From positions 1 to 64,000 of the IMG/VR virus record IMGVR_UViG_3300007512_000029: DNA of 64,000 bases, one strand, 5' to 3'. The first letter of the stretch is position 1; each line of letters begins with the position of its first letter. The notes beneath the pieces are model-generated. The model ran no database searches, was not told where the DNA came from, and worked only from the letters and a program-made list of their open reading frames with translations. This DNA is from a virus. Both the position numbers and the translations under genes were made by a program. Shown in pieces: positions 32,184 to 40,237 of this stretch.

Positions 32184-33599
32184 ATGACGAAATGGGACGG
32201 CAAGATTGAGGGCCTTGACTTCGTGGTGTGCCTGGGGTGTGGACACAGGGCTAAAAAGCTCTACAGGCACATCGCGAAGCATGGGCTGACTTCAAAGGAG
32301 TACACGGCTAAGTATGGTCCGGATGCCCCTTTGCGGAGCAAGGCTCAAGCTCAGCAGCAGAACCGGGCACGATTGGCCCGGTTAAGCCAGAAGCCCGTCT
32401 CTGCACCGGCAGAGACCAAGGATGTCTCTTGCCCCTCCTGTGAGACCTCTCACCCGGTCTCCAAGTGGATGGGTAGGCTCCACGACCTTCGATGCCCTCA
32501 GTGCAAGGAAAAGGCTCTGGAGGCCCCACGGGAAGTTTGGGGTGAGGAGGGTTCTGACTACGTGGTTTGTGAGGTCTGTGGTCACAAGGCAGAGAATTTG
32601 ACGAGCCACATTCAGAATGCCCACCCGGGGCATAATCAGGGGGCGGTGGTGGCTCTGAATTCTGCGGTGCGGGATAAGACTGCGTTGAAAGGTCGGGTCT
32701 TGTCGGCGGAAACTAGACGGAAAATGTCAGAGAACGCTGGTCGGTGGAACAAGGGCCTGACGAAGGCAGACCACCCTTCTCTGGCTTCAGCCTCAGAAAA
32801 GATGCGGGGGAAGGCACCCTGGTCGAAGGGCTTGTCCGTAGACACGGATGAGCGTCTTCAACGTGCTCGGGAGAAACTCCGGCTTTATGTTGGGGGGGCC
32901 CGCCCTTGGAAGAATGGCCGCGAGGCTGAATTGACCTGGAGTGATTTTGAACCGTACCTGGATTGGAATGGGAGGCTGGATATCAGGTTAATGGCGGAGG
33001 AGACAGGTTGGACGGACGTGACCCTTCGTAAGTACATGAAGGATTTCGGCCTGGAGAATACGGACAAGCATGTTCTCCGCCGGGTCTTCAATCAGGTGAT
33101 TCGCCTTGATAAGGCGAATCTGGAGTCGTACAAACTCGGGAACGGAAAAGTCTCGATCAAGCGGGCGATGAAGGGCACGGGTCACTGCTTCCCGGTGATT
33201 GTGCGAGAGTGCTGGCGACACGGGTTGGAGACTCAGGGGATGGGTGCTCAGCAGCGTCGGTGCTTGGAGGCTGTCTCGGAAGCCTTGGGGGGTTCGGAGT
33301 TTAAGTGGGAATGGCAGTCTCGGAGGCATACCAACCCTCGGACCGGCCACATGTTCAAGTTTGACGGCTACTTCCCGAAGGAGAATCTGATCGTGGAGTT
33401 TCATGGGCCACAACATCGGGACGATAGCTTCCGGTGGAACCAGTACCCGAAGGTGTGGGAGGCCCAGCAGTTTCGCGACGCTGAAAAGGAGCGTCAGGTG
33501 GTGGGCTCGGGGAAGAAGTTCATGGTCATTTGGTATGACGAGCCGTTTGAGGACAAAAGCTATCTGCGAGGTCGGTTAGTTCAGCTCGGCATCCGGTAA
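32184..33599 (+). CDS. free-standing homing endonuclease (Vsr/EDxHD-like)
   Basis: About 471 residues from the ATG at 32184 (AAGGAG upstream). Order: MucR-like Cys2-His zinc motif (CLGCGHRAKKLYRHIAKHG), a second CPSC/CPQC ribbon, a third CEVCGHKAENLTSHI, NUMOD3-like repeats (KMSENAGRWNKGL; KMRGKAPWSKGL), a helical DNA-binding part, and a C-terminal nuclease with FDGYF, LIVEFHGPQH and a final basic strand, as in very-short-patch-repair-like homing nucleases. It lies 89 bases after the sheath stop. The surrounding bases are more AT-rich than neighbours, as expected of an invader. Confidence 0.8.
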   Translation: MTKWDGKIEGLDFVVCLGCGHRAKKLYRHIAKHGLTSKEYTAKYGPDAPLRSKAQAQQQNRARLARLSQKPVSAPAETKDVSCPSCETSHPVSKWMGRLHDLRCPQCKEKALEAPREVWGEEGSDYVVCEVCGHKAENLTSHIQNAHPGHNQGAVVALNSAVRDKTALKGRVLSAETRRKMSENAGRWNKGLTKADHPSLASASEKMRGKAPWSKGLSVDTDERLQRAREKLRLYVGGARPWKNGREAELTWSDFEPYLDWNGRLDIRLMAEETGWTDVTLRKYMKDFGLENTDKHVLRRVFNQVIRLDKANLESYKLGNGKVSIKRAMKGTGHCFPVIVRECWRHGLETQGMGAQQRRCLEAVSEALGGSEFKWEWQSRRHTNPRTGHMFKFDGYFPKENLIVEFHGPQHRDDSFRWNQYPKVWEAQQFRDAEKERQVVGSGKKFMVIWYDEPFEDKSYLRGRLVQLGIR

Positions 33600-33640
33600 A
33601 GACTTAGTAGATTGGTATAGGTCTGAGCCTAGGAGACCTG

Positions 33641-34036
33641 ATGGCTGAAATCACTGAAGAAGTGTTCAACTCCCTCCGCAGTCGTCAGCGAGTGTTCATC
33701 GCCGCAAACACGGGGTGGCAGGCCGGTGGGGAGATGGAATTTGAGGTCGGTCGGAAGTCCTACTCCAAGAAGTACGATGTGTACAGCCTGCGTCTCTACC
33801 CGGTTCAGGATGGGGAAGTGATCAAGAGGGGCCGGGCGAAGTGGCACCTGTACAGCAGGAGCAACAGCCCGGGGACGGGGCGGTATATCTCCCTCGCTCA
33901 TGGAAACATGGGTGCGGTGATGAAGAGTTTTCGGATCGCCTCACTTCGGTCAGCAGTGATTCGGCTGGCTTCTCCCCTGCCTGAGGGCTCGCAGGACCGG
34001 AAAGTTCTGTTGGACTTGCTGACCCCCTCTCCCTAG
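33641..34036 (+). CDS. hypothetical protein
   Basis: 131 residues, basic, beta-rich N-terminal half and a helical C-terminus; GGAGACC precedes the ATG. Last plus-strand gene before the repeat array. Confidence 0.65.
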   Translation: MAEITEEVFNSLRSRQRVFIAANTGWQAGGEMEFEVGRKSYSKKYDVYSLRLYPVQDGEVIKRGRAKWHLYSRSNSPGTGRYISLAHGNMGAVMKSFRIASLRSAVIRLASPLPEGSQDRKVLLDLLTPSP

Positions 34037-34049
34037 GTTGTATCGTCCT

Positions 34050-35800
34050 CTTCGGCAGGTCGGCAGGCATGGAACCTCGACAGACGGAGCCCGGTGCCCT
34101 GTCTCGTTGCCATCCTCGCGGCTTCTATGGCTCCGTCCTCGCTGGTCTTGTTTCCATCCCCGGAAGGGTCAGCAGGTATTGACTGAATGACCAGAATAGC
34201 GTCGGTGCTGTTCTTCCCATTCCTCTAGAGGGTAGGCAGACATAGGTCGTCTGTGACTTTGCACTCGTAATTTTCATCCCCTCGCAGGGTCGGCAGGTAA
34301 AACAGCTCGGGAGACCGGTTGAGGCTACTGCCCTTCCCATCCCTCTAGGGGTTAGCAGGTATTGATTCCCGCGAGTTGTTCGGGGCGGTGCGTGGTCCTT
34401 CCCATCCCCGGAAGGGTCAGCAGGTATCGAGTCGTCGGCGGGTTGCCGTCCCCCTTGGGGTAGGCAGGTATTGAGCAGGGGCCTGATACGAGGCTCCCCA
34501 TTTTGCCATCCTCGGGGGTCAGCAGGTAAAGACCACGAATGGTCTGGGGGACCAGATCATACTTCCCATCCTCGGGGGTCAGCAGGGATTGTGTGCAGAG
34601 GAGGTTTGCCGGTTTGTTGCCGTCCTTTTTCGGGGGTCAGCAGGTATTGATTCCCCTTGTCCTCAGAAACGATACTTCCCTTGCCATCTTAGGGGGGGTA
34701 GGCAGGTATTGTTTAACGCGACCGTGGGGGAGCCCGTACTCGTTGTTCCCATTCTCGGGGGTAGGCAGGTATGACCTAAGGAAATAGTATTCTTGCGGTA
34801 GCCCCTATTGTTTTGCCCTCCTTGGAGGGTCGGCAGGTATTGATACGTCGGAGGGCAGCCATGGGCCTTTCCCATCCTCGGGGGTAAGCAGGTATTGGTG
34901 AAATCACTTCGTAGATCGCCAGGGAGCGGCGCTTCCCATCCTTGGGGGGTCGGCAGGTATTGATTTGGAATCCGGCTCACACGCCTCTGGTCGTTGTCAT
35001 CCCTCGTTGCCTCCCCCTTCTTGGGGGTAGGCAGGTATTGATACAACGAACCTCCTATAGTGGTGGCGTCGCCTATTTTTGTTCCCATCCTTGGAGGTCA
35101 GCAGGTATGGAGACGACGACAGCGTCCCCTGGAGTCGTTGCCTTCCCTCTAGGGGTAGGCAGGTATTGAGACGGAAGCCGTAGAGCCAGGAGTTCCCATC
35201 CTAGGAGGTAAGCAGGTATTGAGGAACCACGGGCACGCCATATCGTCCTTCCCATCCTCCTTTTCTTCTTCGGGGTCGGCAGGTATTGAAATCCGACTCA
35301 CGCATCTCTGGTCTTTCCCTTCCCTTGCCTTTTCATCATAAGAGGTAAGCAGGTATGGAGACGATGGAACGCCGGGCCCCTCGTTCCCCCCCAGGTGATC
35401 TCGTTGCCATCCTCCGAAGAGGTAAGCAGGTATTGATACAACAACAGCGTCCTCTGGTGGGGTTGCCCTTCCTCTAGGGGTAGGCAGGTATTGAGACCCC
35501 TCCTCCCGCGCTAGCAGTCCCTTCCTCGCTAGCGCCTTGTTGCCTTCCTTTGCCATCCTAGGAGGCAGGCAGGTATTGAGACTGTCCTCGTCGGGGACAA
35601 GGAGAGTTGCCTTCCTTTGCCATCCTAGGGGGTAGGCAGGTATTGAGACCTTGGAGGGCCTTGACCCGGACTCCAAGAGTGCGAGCGTTGCCATCCCTCT
35701 AGGGGTAGGCAGGTATTGAGACCCCGGAAAGCCTAGCCCGAAGCCCTGGGGTGGCCCATAAGCCGTTGCCATCCCTCTAGGGGTAGGCAGGTATTGAGAC
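34050..35800. repeat. tandem array of about 27 hairpin repeats (CRISPR-like but divergent)
   Basis: Units share a 3' core (A/C)GGCAGGTATTGA preceded by TTG/TTCCCATCC and a hairpin (CC..GG) of variable loop. The last copies are clean 36-mers that begin GTTGCCATCC and end GTATTGAGAC (35687-35722 and 35765-35800); copies to the left are increasingly degenerate. Spacing between cores varies from 44 to 85 bp. Related 'spacers' recur about 326 bp apart (34961 and 35287; 35106 and 35431), showing block duplication. No cas genes are present, and no frame runs through the array. Confidence 0.8.
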
Positions 35801-35808
35801 TCTGGGGT

Positions 35809-35839
35809 CTCTCGATCTGCTTAAATAGCGGATCGAGAG
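35809..35839. promoter_or_regulatory. 9-bp hairpin bordering the repeat array
   Basis: CTCTCGATC/GATCGAGAG with a 13-nt AT-rich loop, immediately after the last clean repeat and 22 bases before the DnaA boxes. It may be a leader, terminator or origin element. Confidence 0.4.
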
Positions 35840-35860
35840 GGTAGTTTTCGAGCGGGTTAC

Positions 35861-35881
35861 TTATGCACAGGGTTATCCACA
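35861..35881 (+). promoter_or_regulatory. two DnaA-box sequences (origin candidate)
   Basis: TTATGCACA (35861-35869) and TTATCCACA (35873-35881) both fit the bacterial DnaA consensus TTATnCACA and lie 3 bp apart in the same direction. They sit at the point where the two transcription halves of the window converge. Confidence 0.5.
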
Positions 35882-35951
35882 GGTTGTGGGGGGACTCTGG
35901 GGCTGTCAAAGATCGGGATTCTCTTGGAATCCTGGTAGGTTACTTCCGCGC

Positions 35952-35988
35952 GAGCGGGTCCTGGGTTTCAGGCACCACGGACCCGCTC
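35952..35988 (-). terminator. 10-bp hairpin after the 36 kb operon
   Basis: GAGCGGGTCC/GGACCCGCTC, 12 bases beyond the stop of the 79-residue gene; ends the minus-strand operon before the origin-like region. Confidence 0.5.
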
Positions 35989-36000
35989 GAAAGGGCGGGG

Positions 36001-36240
36001 CTACCCCAGCTTGGGATGGGGCTTGTTCACGGTAAACTCCAGGTCCGGGATCTCCTGGGAGATGGCTGCGATTGCCTCTCGGGCTTCCTTGGCGGACTCG
36101 GAGATGGTATCGGGGAAGTGATCCTCGATGGGCCCTACTTGTCGCTCCCAGGTAGCCGTAAGAGCCAACCCGGTGGCTTCCAACTGGCCGATCGCCTCGG
36201 AGATCTTCGTGAGCTGGAGAGTGAGGAAGGCGGCGTTCAT
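36001..36240 (-). CDS. small helical protein
   Basis: 79 residues, helical throughout, no recognised domain. Overlaps the upstream gene by 4 bases; last gene of the 36-37 kb operon. Confidence 0.6.
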   Translation of the reverse strand: MNAAFLTLQLTKISEAIGQLEATGLALTATWERQVGPIEDHFPDTISESAKEAREAIAAISQEIPDLEFTVNKPHPKLG

Positions 36241-36491
36241 GTCGAGGAGTCCTTCGTCCGTTGGATCCCGGTAACGTCCCGGGGATCCAGTTCAATGGTG
36301 TTGCAGGACCGCAGGGTATCCGAGAGACCCTCGACCACGGAGACAGAGATCGGGTTCCAGTCGCGGGCCTTCGCCGCGCGAAGGAGGGCGTCCAGGTGTC
36401 CTGCGAATCGGAGAGCGTCGTCTCCCCGAAAGAACACCCCGGGCCAGTCGTCCGGGGCTTGAACCACGCCGGTCTCCAACCTGTCAGCCAT
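36237..36491 (-). CDS. small hypothetical protein
   Basis: 84 residues, acidic, beta then helical. Overlaps its neighbours on both sides (4 and 8 bases), so it is translationally coupled. No family recognised. Confidence 0.6.
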   Translation of the reverse strand: MADRLETGVVQAPDDWPGVFFRGDDALRFAGHLDALLRAAKARDWNPISVSVVEGLSDTLRSCNTIELDPRDVTGIQRTKDSST

Positions 36492-36996
36492 TGTCGTTCC
36501 TCTTCGGCAAGTAAGCTTCTTCCGGCTGAGGGATGAAGATGCTGGTCAGCCTGACCCGCACCACCTTCCCCTCGTGAGTCCCTGTCCGGTACCAGGACTG
36601 CGCCTGGACGGGTTCCAGACGTACCCAGGCTTTCCTCTGCCCATCCTGTAGCCTGGGGCGAAGGAGCACCACCTTGTAGGTGTGGCGGTGGTAGCGGCAC
36701 ATCAGGGGAAGCCCCTTCTTCTGGGCTCGTCGGATTTTGTCCCGAGCCACGCATCCCTGGTAGTGCTTCCCAGCAGCCGGGATGGGGTCGAGGACGTGAT
36801 CCCCACTCAGCTCTCTCCCCTTTCGGGAGACCTTCCGGAACTTCCGCTTCGCCTTGCGGACCTCCCTGCGATGAGGGTTCAGGTAGTCTTCGGTGTACCC
36901 CAGGTCCGGGGACTCCTCAGCTCGTCGGAGGATACCTGTAGAGATCCTCGATGGCGTCGCTCGGATGCGACGAATCCAGTCCCGGGTGTCCCTCAT
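36484..36996 (-). CDS. basic hypothetical protein
   Basis: 170 residues, pI clearly basic, with a long Arg/Lys-rich helix (RREVRKAKRKFRKVSRKGREL) and a CRYHRHTYKVVLLRP segment. Nucleic-acid binding is likely from charge. A short leader ORF and hairpin precede it. Confidence 0.65.
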   Translation of the reverse strand: MRDTRDWIRRIRATPSRISTGILRRAEESPDLGYTEDYLNPHRREVRKAKRKFRKVSRKGRELSGDHVLDPIPAAGKHYQGCVARDKIRRAQKKGLPLMCRYHRHTYKVVLLRPRLQDGQRKAWVRLEPVQAQSWYRTGTHEGKVVRVRLTSIFIPQPEEAYLPKRNDNG

Positions 36997-37034
36997 GCTG
37001 TAACCTTGTGGGTGCTGGAGGAGGCAGGAGCCAT
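36993..37034 (-). CDS. possible 13-residue leader peptide
   Basis: MAPASSSTHKVTA; its GGAGGAGG ribosome site lies in the stem and its ATG in the loop of the 10-bp hairpin at 37015-37044, and its stop codon overlaps the start of the 170-residue gene (ATGA). This suits translational coupling or attenuation. Too short for confidence alone. Confidence 0.35.
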   Translation of the reverse strand: MAPASSSTHKVTA

Positions 37035-37044
37035 CCTCCTCCAG
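37015..37044 (-). promoter_or_regulatory. 10-bp hairpin holding a leader ribosome site
   Basis: CTGGAGGAGG/CCTCCTCCAG with a 10-nt loop that contains the leader start codon. Opening of the stem would control the downstream basic protein. Confidence 0.4.
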
Positions 37045-37215
37045 CGTAGCTCCCCACGGGCTCCCGGGAGCGGGTGTTACTTGGGGGCAGGAACCAGCCC
37101 CGGTTCACTAGGCATTTAAGGATTTACCCCTTGCTCCTGGTGGTCGCCTAGGCTCGCTCCAGTTGCGTCAGGTTCCTGGGGTGTTTCTTTATACCCTTTC
37201 GGGGTCAAGGTTGGT

Positions 37216-37320
37216 TCAGTAGGGGGGGTACCAGAGGCAGGCGGGGTCATCCTCGACGGCGAAGAACTCGTTCAGCTTCCAGAAGGGCCAGGAGAGGACA
37301 CGCTTGAGAGTCTTGAGCAT
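37216..37320 (-). CDS. small 34-residue protein
   Basis: MLKTLKRVLSWPFWKLNEF then an acidic, aromatic C-terminus. AGGTG before the ATG, nine bases after the previous stop. An amphipathic basic helix could bind membranes. About 180 bases beyond it to 37.04 kb show no other gene; a TATAAAG sits there but no clear promoter pair. Confidence 0.45.
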   Translation of the reverse strand: MLKTLKRVLSWPFWKLNEFFAVEDDPACLWYPPY

Positions 37321-37328
37321 CAGGCACC

Positions 37329-37697
37329 TCAGACGTACAGGTGGAGGATGATGAAGGGAAGATAGACCCATTGAGCGTTATCGGGAGCGATATCCCGCCT
37401 TACCTCAACGGTTACCGGAATTGCCCGCTGGAGTCTCACTCGGATCGCCTCTGCGATGTAGGAAGCGAGGGAGGGGGGAAACCCGAATCGCGTCGCGAAG
37501 GGGCTAAGAGCGATCTCCTCCGAGCCTTTGCCGGAAATGAGGACTTCCCTGAGGTTCGCGTTCACCCAGGCGAGAGCCTGCCCAGCCTGGGCTCGCTCGT
37601 TCTGTTGTCGCTCCAGTAGCGCCTTCGGTGGGACGCTGTCTCGGGCCAGTCTCGCGGCGATCCGAGCTTCAGAGAGTGCTTTCATTTCACCAGCCAT
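37329..37697 (-). CDS. hypothetical protein
   Basis: 122 residues: helical N-terminal half, beta C-terminus ending in a hydrophobic LPFIILHLYV. One base after the upstream gene. No family recognised. Confidence 0.6.
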   Translation of the reverse strand: MAGEMKALSEARIAARLARDSVPPKALLERQQNERAQAGQALAWVNANLREVLISGKGSEEIALSPFATRFGFPPSLASYIAEAIRVRLQRAIPVTVEVRRDIAPDNAQWVYLPFIILHLYV

Positions 37698-37698
37698 G

Positions 37699-38010
37699 TC
37701 ATTCCCTCATCTGGTTTGCGTTGAGACGGCGACGCTTCTCTTCTTTCTCGGCCTCGACTCGCTGGGCGATCAGGATTTTCCTCTCGGCTTCCCGTCGCTC
37801 CCGCTCCCATGAGGCCCACTTCCAGGGCGGGACGTTGGTGCGAGGGATGAAGATACGAGAGACGAGGTTATCGATCTCACACCAGTTGTTCCCGTTGATC
37901 AGGAAGTGGTTCTTGACCTTGTGTCGAGACCACGCGACCCCGAAGAAGACACCCCAACCGAGCAAGGTTGCGCCGATCCCACAAAGACAGATGATCTCAA
38001 TCAGGCCCAT
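37699..38010 (-). CDS. membrane-anchored coiled-coil protein
   Basis: 103 residues. One transmembrane helix at residues 4-25 (IEIICLCGIGATLLGWGVFFGVAW) followed by a basic linker and a charged coiled coil (ERERREAERKILIAQRVEAEKEEKRRR). Three bases downstream of the ligase C-half gene. Confidence 0.6.
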   Translation of the reverse strand: MGLIEIICLCGIGATLLGWGVFFGVAWSRHKVKNHFLINGNNWCEIDNLVSRIFIPRTNVPPWKWASWERERREAERKILIAQRVEAEKEEKRRRLNANQMRE

Positions 38011-38013
38011 GGT

Positions 38014-39744
38014 TCACACTCCCGCCATTTGCTCAGCCGCCGTGATCCCGATGACCTGGACTCCGTACTTTCGAGCCTTCTTCGCCTTCCCACTGTCGGC
38101 GGTGGGGTCGCTGGCGACGAGGTAGGTCAGGGACCTGCTGACCCCGGACTTCATCACGCCCCCGAGGCCCTCAATCGCCCGCTCCAGGTTGGAGTCACGG
38201 AAACCGGTGAAGCAGAAGCTCTTACCCTTCAGGGGGCCGGTCACCGGGGCCTTGATCGTGATCCCAGCCAGAAGGAGATGGTTGATGATCTCTTCGCGAT
38301 CCCGGAGACCGTTGACGAATTCCCGAGCCTTCCTGGTCCCCACGCCGGGGATGGAAGCGATCTCCGCCTCGGTAGCCATCTCCATCTTCGGGAGGGTGTC
38401 GTAGCCCGCCTGGACGATCTTCTGGCACATGGAGCGAGCCATCATGGGAATCCCCAGCGACCCGATGAGCAGGTGAAGCGGGAGGTCGGTCAGCTTCATC
38501 AGGTTGTCGTGAGCGATCTGGACCTTCCGACCCAAACGGGTCCCGTTCCCGTCCCGAATCTGCGTCGCCTTGGACAGGTTGAGCACATAGAGGTCCGCGG
38601 GCTCTCGGATGAGCCCGGCCTCGTAGAGAGGGACGATGATCCCATCACCCCAGCCCTTGATATCGAGCTTGGAGGTCCAGCGGTCAATCGCCCCGGCTCC
38701 CTGAGCCGGGCAGTTGTCGCCCAGACACTTCAGGAAGGCCCCGACCATCGTCAGCTTGCCGGAGCAGGAGGGACAGTCCGTGGGCTGACTCTGGAAGATG
38801 GGGGCGGCGTCGGTGGTCGCCTTGACCCACTTCTCCACCTTGGGGATCACGTCCCCGCGGCGAGAGACGAAGATGGTGTCTCCGATCGCGAAAGCGGGCT
38901 TCCCACTCTTGTGGAGGAGGTCTCCGATGATTCCCCAATTGGCGAGGGAGGCCCTCTTGACACTGGCTCCCGAGAGGACGACTTCCTTGAACACCGCGAC
39001 GGGGGTAACGATCCCGGTCGGGCCGACCTGATTCTCGATCCCCTCAAGAATCGTGTTGGCGGCGTCAGCCGTGAACTTGAACGCAGTGGAGCCCACCGGC
39101 CCCCGACCGCTGGTGCCCAGGCTGTCGAAGAAGTCCCGATCATCCTCCTCGTAGATCAGCCCATCGATATCGTAGTCGAGGGTTGCCCGCTTGGTGTCCT
39201 GGTACTCCTTGTGCCACGCCAGGGCATCGGGGAGATCGATGAAGCACTCCCAGGCTGGGGTCCGGAAGCCCAGCCGCTCCAGCAAGCGGAACTCGACTCG
39301 CTTGCTGGCGATCTTCCTCCCGCCGTCTCGCCGGATCTCGTAGGCGATGACGGTGAGATGCTGATTGTCCGACCGAGCGGAGTCCTCACGCTTGGCGATG
39401 CCCACCGCTCCGTTGCGAGGGTTCACCATCGTGGGAAAGTGAGCCTTCCAGTCGCTCTTGAGGAGCACGATCTCCGCTCGGATGAAGCCGGTGAAGCCCG
39501 GGATCACCTTCACGAGCCCCTTCATCAGCTTCACGTTCTCGGTGATATCGACCCCGACCATCCGGCCGGTCTGGGGATCCTTCTTCCCCCGGGTCACCCC
39601 TCGGGCGAGGCTCCCGTTCTCGTAGTAGAGAGCGCAGTTGTGAGCCAGGGCTCCGCTGCCGACAAAGTAGGCGTGAGTGTCCTTGACTTCCATGTCATAG
39701 GCCACCCGCTCTCCGGGGACTCTCTCGACGCTGACGACTCTCAT
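38014..39744 (-). CDS. ligA: C-terminal half of split DNA ligase, led by a split-intein C fragment
   Basis: 576 residues. Residues 1-36 are a split-intein C part (block F YDMEVKDTHAYFVGSG, block G ALAHN, Cys+1 at 37). From residue 37 it continues NAD-dependent DNA ligase: CALYYENGSLARGVTRG and KKDP of the adenylation domain, OB-fold, the four-Cys zinc finger (CPSC... CLGDNC, about 285-310), helix-hairpin-helix repeats (IPGVGTRKA) and a C-terminal BRCT domain (GKSFCFTGFRDSNLERAI). The active Lys lies in the other gene at 43575-44261, so this half needs trans-splicing to work. It has its own promoter at 39814 and AGGA before the ATG. Confidence 0.9.
   Translation of the reverse strand: MRVVSVERVPGERVAYDMEVKDTHAYFVGSGALAHNCALYYENGSLARGVTRGKKDPQTGRMVGVDITENVKLMKGLVKVIPGFTGFIRAEIVLLKSDWKAHFPTMVNPRNGAVGIAKREDSARSDNQHLTVIAYEIRRDGGRKIASKRVEFRLLERLGFRTPAWECFIDLPDALAWHKEYQDTKRATLDYDIDGLIYEEDDRDFFDSLGTSGRGPVGSTAFKFTADAANTILEGIENQVGPTGIVTPVAVFKEVVLSGASVKRASLANWGIIGDLLHKSGKPAFAIGDTIFVSRRGDVIPKVEKWVKATTDAAPIFQSQPTDCPSCSGKLTMVGAFLKCLGDNCPAQGAGAIDRWTSKLDIKGWGDGIIVPLYEAGLIREPADLYVLNLSKATQIRDGNGTRLGRKVQIAHDNLMKLTDLPLHLLIGSLGIPMMARSMCQKIVQAGYDTLPKMEMATEAEIASIPGVGTRKAREFVNGLRDREEIINHLLLAGITIKAPVTGPLKGKSFCFTGFRDSNLERAIEGLGGVMKSGVSRSLTYLVASDPTADSGKAKKARKYGVQVIGITAAEQMAGV
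39637..39744 (-). mobile_element. split intein, C fragment (36 aa)
   Basis: Length and motifs match natural split-intein C parts such as DnaE (about 36 residues): the YDM(E)V...HAYFVGSGALAHN pattern and Cys+1. Its partner is residues 131-228 of the gene at 43575-44261. Confidence 0.9.
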
Positions 39745-39813
39745 GGGCTGTTCCTATGTAGGAAAGCGTTCACCTTCTCCAGTACCCGAGAGGGACCACG
39801 CTTCCAATCTTCC

Positions 39814-39838
39814 CATACGACCAGCACACGGAAACTTG
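39814..39838 (-). promoter_or_regulatory. phage TCGTATG promoter for the ligase C-half
   Basis: Minus strand CAAGTTTCC, spacer, GGTCGTATGGG; gives the C-half its own transcript within the broken gene. Confidence 0.6.
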
Positions 39839-39864
39839 CCGACCAAAATGCCCCCAGACACGAT

Positions 39865-40185
39865 TCAACGGACTGTAAACCAGTCTCTCATCCGAATTGC
39901 CCGATCAATGGCGTCTTTCGCGTCGTTGATCGACGGCTTGCAGTACCAGAGAGGGAAGTCTACCTGGAAGAAGCAGTGACCCCCATCTATATCCGGTAGC
40001 TGGATGATCCGAAAATTCTTGTAGAAGTGCTCCGTAGCTTCCCTTTGCAGGTCCCTGACATAGTGAAATTGTGCTCGGTCTAAGGCTGCCTCGCACCAGG
40101 GAACAACGATCAAACCTTCCTCTGAGATGAAACCCTGGCAGGTATCGTATGGGTGGCATCGGTGAAATGTCAGGACTATACGCAT
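39865..40185 (-). CDS. hypothetical protein
   Basis: 106 residues with several Cys and His (HRCHPYDTC, PWCEAALDRA, GGHCFFQ), alpha/beta, unrecognised. GAGGA before the ATG. It is one of three genes lodged between the ligase halves. Confidence 0.6.
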   Translation of the reverse strand: MRIVLTFHRCHPYDTCQGFISEEGLIVVPWCEAALDRAQFHYVRDLQREATEHFYKNFRIIQLPDIDGGHCFFQVDFPLWYCKPSINDAKDAIDRAIRMRDWFTVR

Positions 40186-40237
40186 GACGGAATCCTCTAT
40201 TGATATCCGTCAGGTAGTACCGAGGCTGTAATCCGGT

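Noticed and set aside
34663-35772. Minus-strand open frames with repeated YLPTPRG or NTCLPPRMG words
   Set aside because: They are translations of the DNA repeat in three changing frames; unit length is not a multiple of three, so no protein is implied.
34050-35800. True CRISPR array
   Set aside because: Unit spacing and repeat sequence vary too much, spacers are duplicated in blocks, the same repeat occurs singly inside tRNA-like elements, and there are no cas genes.
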